64,000 bases of DNA. Origin: JAKAWQ01 sp963745975 (GTDB taxonomy: Bacteria; Pseudomonadota; Alphaproteobacteria; Acetobacterales; Acetobacteraceae). The notes beneath the pieces are model-generated. The model was not told the DNA's origin and did not search any database. It saw only the letters and a list, made by a program, of their open reading frames with translations. Of the stretch, positions 61,505-64,000 are shown in pieces (position 1 is the stretch's first letter; each line of letters opens with the position of its first letter). The stretch lies in contig CAVUZJ010000013.1 in NCBI GenBank assembly GCA_963745975.1, positions 1 to 64,000 on the forward strand. The letters run 5' to 3'. The position numbers and the translations under genes were made by a program.

Positions 61505-63574
61505 ATGTCCGGTCTTCCGGTCCGCATCGAGCGTGAGGGCGATGTCGGCCTGATCCTGGTCGATCATCCACCGGCGAATGCGCTCTCGCTGCCGGTGCGA
61601 CAGGGGCTGCTCAATGCGATTGCGGAGCTGGCGGGCGATGCGCAGCTCGCCGCGGGGGTGATCGCCGGCGCGGGGCGCAGCTTCATGGCAGGGGCCGACA
61701 TCCGCGAGCTGGACGGCCCGCCGGCGGAGCCGACGCTCGCCGCGGTGACCGCGGCGCTGGAATCGCTGGGCAAGCCGGTGGTGGCGGCGATGCACGGCAG
61801 GGCGATCGGGGACGGGTTCGAGGTGGCGCTCGCCTGCCACGGACGGGTGATCGCGCCGGATGGGGCGGTGGGGCTGCCCGAGGTGCTGCTCGGCCTGATC
61901 CCGTGCGCCGGGGGCACTGAGCGCCTGCCGCGGCTGGTGGGCGCGATTGCGGCGCTGGAGCTGATCGTGACCGGGCGGCTGGTGACGGCGGCGGAGGCGC
62001 TCAAGCTCGGCCTCGTGGACGAGGTGGCGCCGGACGTGCGCGCCGCGGCGATCGGGCGCGCGCGGGCGCTGGCGGCGGCGGGGGCCCTGCCGAGGGTCTC
62101 GGAGCGGCCGGTTCCGCATTGCGAGCGGAGCGAGTGGGATACCGCGGTGGCGGTGGTGGCGCGGCGATCGCGCGGGCTGGCGGCACCGCTGCGCGCGGCC
62201 GAGGCGGTGGGGCTCGCGCTCACCTTGCCGTTCGCCGAGGGGCTTCGGCGCGAGCAGGTGCTGGCGCAGGGGCTGCGCCAGTCCGTCCAGTCGCGCGCGC
62301 TCCGGCACCTCTTTCTCGCCGAGCGCCTGGCGGCACGGCCGCCTTCGGGCGCGGTCGCGCGGCCGTTCGCCCGCATCGGCGTCGTCGGCGGCGGGGCGAT
62401 GGGCTCGGGCCTTGCGGTCGCACTCGCCGGCGCGGGGCTGGAGACGATCCTGGTCGAGGCGGACGGGGGCGCGCGGAGCGCGGCGGAGCAGCGGATCGGC
62501 GCGATCCTCGACCGGCAGGTGGCGGCGGGAAGGCTAACCGCGGCGGCGCGCGCGGAGCGGGAGACGCGGATCGCGACCGCGCTCGATCTCGGCACGCTGG
62601 GGCGGGCGGATCTCGTGATCGAGGCGGCGAGCGAAGATCCGGCGATCAAGCGCACTTTGTTCCGCGGCCTTTCGGGGGTGGTGCGGCGGGATGCGGTGCT
62701 CGCGAGCACGACCTCGTTCCTCGACATCGATGCGCTCGCGGATCTCGTCGATGCGCCGGAACGCGTGCTCGGGCTGCATTTTTTTTACCCCGCGCAGGCG
62801 GCGCGGCTGGTGGAGGTGGTGCGCGCGGCGCGCACCGGCCCGGCGGTGCTCGCGACCGCGCTGGCGCTCGCGCGGCGGATGCGCAAGGTGGCGGTGGTGG
62901 CGCGCGCCGGCGAAGGGTTCATCGGCAACCGCATCCTGCTGCGCTGGCGCCTGCAATGCGAATACGCGCTCGAAGAAGGCGCGCTGCCCGAGGAGGTGGA
63001 CGCGGCGCACGAGGTGTGGGGCTTCGCGATGGGCCCGTTCGCGGCGGCTGACGCGGCCGGCCTCGACACCGGCTGGGGCGCGTGGCGGCGGGGCAGCCAG
63101 CAGCGGGTGCGCGAGCGGCTGGTGCCGATCGCGGACTGGCTCCTCGAGCAGCGCCGGTTCGGCCAGAAGACCGGCGCCGGGTGGTATCTCCATCGCGACG
63201 GGAAGCGGCTGCCGGACCCAGTGGTGGTGGCGCTGGTTGCGCGCGCTTCCGCCGCGCGCGGCGTTCACCGCCGCAAGGTGCTCGCCGCGGCGATCCAGGA
63301 GCGCGCGCACGCGGCGATGGTGAACGAGGCGGCGCGGATTCTGGCCGACGGGGTCGCCGCGCGCCCCTCGGACATCGACGTCGTCATGGTGCAAGGCTAC
63401 GGTTACCCCGCCTGGCGCGGCGGCCCGCTGTTCGAGGCGGACACGATCGGGCTTGGCGAGGTCCTGAGGCGGGTCGAGGCGATCGCCGCGCGCGACGGCG
63501 CGGGCTGGGAGCCGGCCGCGCTGTTGCGCGAACTCGCAAGGCAGGGAAAGCGCTTTTCCGATCTCGATGGATGA
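61505..63574 (+). CDS. Bifunctional enoyl-CoA hydratase/3-hydroxyacyl-CoA dehydrogenase (FadJ/FadB-like)
   Basis: 689-aa beta-oxidation enzyme. The hydratase half (about residues 1-280) has MAGADIREL and GLPEVLLGLIPCAGGTERLPRL, with the acid Glu in LPE. The dehydrogenase half (about 285-689) has IGVVGGGAMGSGLA for NAD, LGLHFFYPA with the catalytic His, and the C-terminal YGYPAWRGGPLF repeat. It is cytosolic. ATG 61505 is used as start rather than the frame at 61454. Confidence 0.92.
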   Translation: MSGLPVRIEREGDVGLILVDHPPANALSLPVRQGLLNAIAELAGDAQLAAGVIAGAGRSFMAGADIRELDGPPAEPTLAAVTAALESLGKPVVAAMHGRAIGDGFEVALACHGRVIAPDGAVGLPEVLLGLIPCAGGTERLPRLVGAIAALELIVTGRLVTAAEALKLGLVDEVAPDVRAAAIGRARALAAAGALPRVSERPVPHCERSEWDTAVAVVARRSRGLAAPLRAAEAVGLALTLPFAEGLRREQVLAQGLRQSVQSRALRHLFLAERLAARPPSGAVARPFARIGVVGGGAMGSGLAVALAGAGLETILVEADGGARSAAEQRIGAILDRQVAAGRLTAAARAERETRIATALDLGTLGRADLVIEAASEDPAIKRTLFRGLSGVVRRDAVLASTTSFLDIDALADLVDAPERVLGLHFFYPAQAARLVEVVRAARTGPAVLATALALARRMRKVAVVARAGEGFIGNRILLRWRLQCEYALEEGALPEEVDAAHEVWGFAMGPFAAADAAGLDTGWGAWRRGSQQRVRERLVPIADWLLEQRRFGQKTGAGWYLHRDGKRLPDPVVVALVARASAARGVHRRKVLAAAIQERAHAAMVNEAARILADGVAARPSDIDVVMVQGYGYPAWRGGPLFEADTIGLGEVLRRVEAIAARDGAGWEPAALLRELARQGKRFSDLDG

Positions 63575-63588
63575 GGGGACCGAAGCGG

Positions 63589-64000
63589 ATGGGGACGAGA
63601 GAAGGCGCCGTGGCCCGCGCCGTTGCGTTTTTCGATGGCGGCGGATTTCGCGAGCTGCTCGCGGAGCTCGTGGCGATCCCGAGCACGTCACAGGAAGCGG
63701 CGCACGCGGACGATGTGACGCGCTATCTCGAGAGCGCGATCCTGCCATGGCTCGAGCGGCTGGGGTTCGCATGCGCGATCGAGGCGAACCCGGAGGCGGG
63801 GTTCGGACCCATCCTCAGCGCCGAGCGGATCGAGGGGGCGGAGTTGCCCACGGTGCTCACCTACGGCCACGGCGACACGGTGCGCGGGCTCGACGAGCAG
63901 TGGCGCGAGGGGCTCGCGCCGTGGCGCCTCACGATCGAGGGCGATCGCTGGTACGGGCGCGGCAGCGCCGACAACAAGGGCCAGCACGCGCTCAACCTCG
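63589..64000 (+). CDS. M20-family metallopeptidase (3' partial)
   Basis: The first 137 codons are visible. VLTYGHGDTV holds the His-x-Asp metal ligands, and WYGRGSADNKGQHALNL is the next metal-binding block, as in succinyl-diaminopimelate desuccinylase/carnosinase-type hydrolases. ATG 63589, with GAGGGG upstream, is taken as start; ATG 63571, overlapping the fadJ-like stop, is in the same frame and also possible. The gene runs off the window. Confidence 0.85.
   Translation, partial: MGTREGAVARAVAFFDGGGFRELLAELVAIPSTSQEAAHADDVTRYLESAILPWLERLGFACAIEANPEAGFGPILSAERIEGAELPTVLTYGHGDTVRGLDEQWREGLAPWRLTIEGDRWYGRGSADNKGQHALNL

Overview
The window is GC-rich DNA with almost gapless coding, GTG starts and many ATGA/GTGA stop-start overlaps. 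It reads as the chromosome of an alphaproteobacterium of the Rhodospirillales/Acetobacteraceae kind; this placement is inferred from gene content, not from a marker gene. Supporting signs are an imuA-imuB-dnaE2 mutagenesis operon behind an alphaproteobacterial LexA box (GAAC-N7-GAAC), an EpmA/EpmB/EF-P module, and GC-rich hairpin arrays in two intergenic gaps. A perfect 16-bp parS palindrome at 3065-3080 suggests an origin-proximal position. No rRNA, tRNA, CRISPR array, IS element or prophage was seen.

Layout. 1-3.6 kb: end of an ACAD11-like acyl-CoA dehydrogenase, a GH15 glucoamylase/trehalase-type enzyme, parS, and a small AhpD-like gene. 3.8-18.0 kb: an aryl-polyene (xanthomonadin/flexirubin-like) pigment cluster. 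A flavin-dependent halogenase-like gene and a family 2 glycosyltransferase lie on the plus strand, facing a 14-gene minus-strand operon: secreted protein, ACP, membrane protein, ligase, two dehydratases, acyltransferase, LolA-like protein, MMPL exporter, hydrolase, unknown protein, ketosynthase, chain-length factor and ketoreductase. The cluster is bracketed by direct repeats of the AhpD-like gene; the right copy has lost the CxxC motif. The acyltransferase has a one-base frameshift. 18.7-24.4 kb: LexA-controlled translesion operon imuA-imuB-(84-aa gene)-dnaE2. 24.4-24.5 kb: hairpin array.

24.6-34.2 kb: two SDRs, a 3-hydroxyisobutyrate dehydrogenase-like enzyme and a branched-chain-type ABC importer in which the second permease and both ATPases form one polypeptide; also an LVIVD-repeat protein, a Nudix hydrolase, a small unknown protein and the importer's likely binding protein. 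34.2-41.6 kb: a regulator with two predicted GntR helix-turn-helix units, divergent from a C45 acyltransferase/peptidase gene and a complete peptide-type ABC importer, suggesting uptake and cleavage of an acylated compound. 41.4-45.3 kb: lipoprotein, EpmA, EpmB in one open frame with EF-P, and an inositol monophosphatase. 45.4-48.8 kb: an OmpA/MotA/MotB-like envelope trio. 48.8-49.0 kb: second hairpin array, with a perfect 35-bp stem.

49-64 kb: a class I basic amino acid decarboxylase, FAH-family hydrolase, probable Tat-exported amidase, DUF1127 protein with a divergent LysR gene, a TetR gene divergent from a PaoABC-like molybdenum aldehyde oxidoreductase operon, a peroxiredoxin, a YqgE/AlgH protein, a bifunctional beta-oxidation enzyme, and the start of an M20 peptidase.
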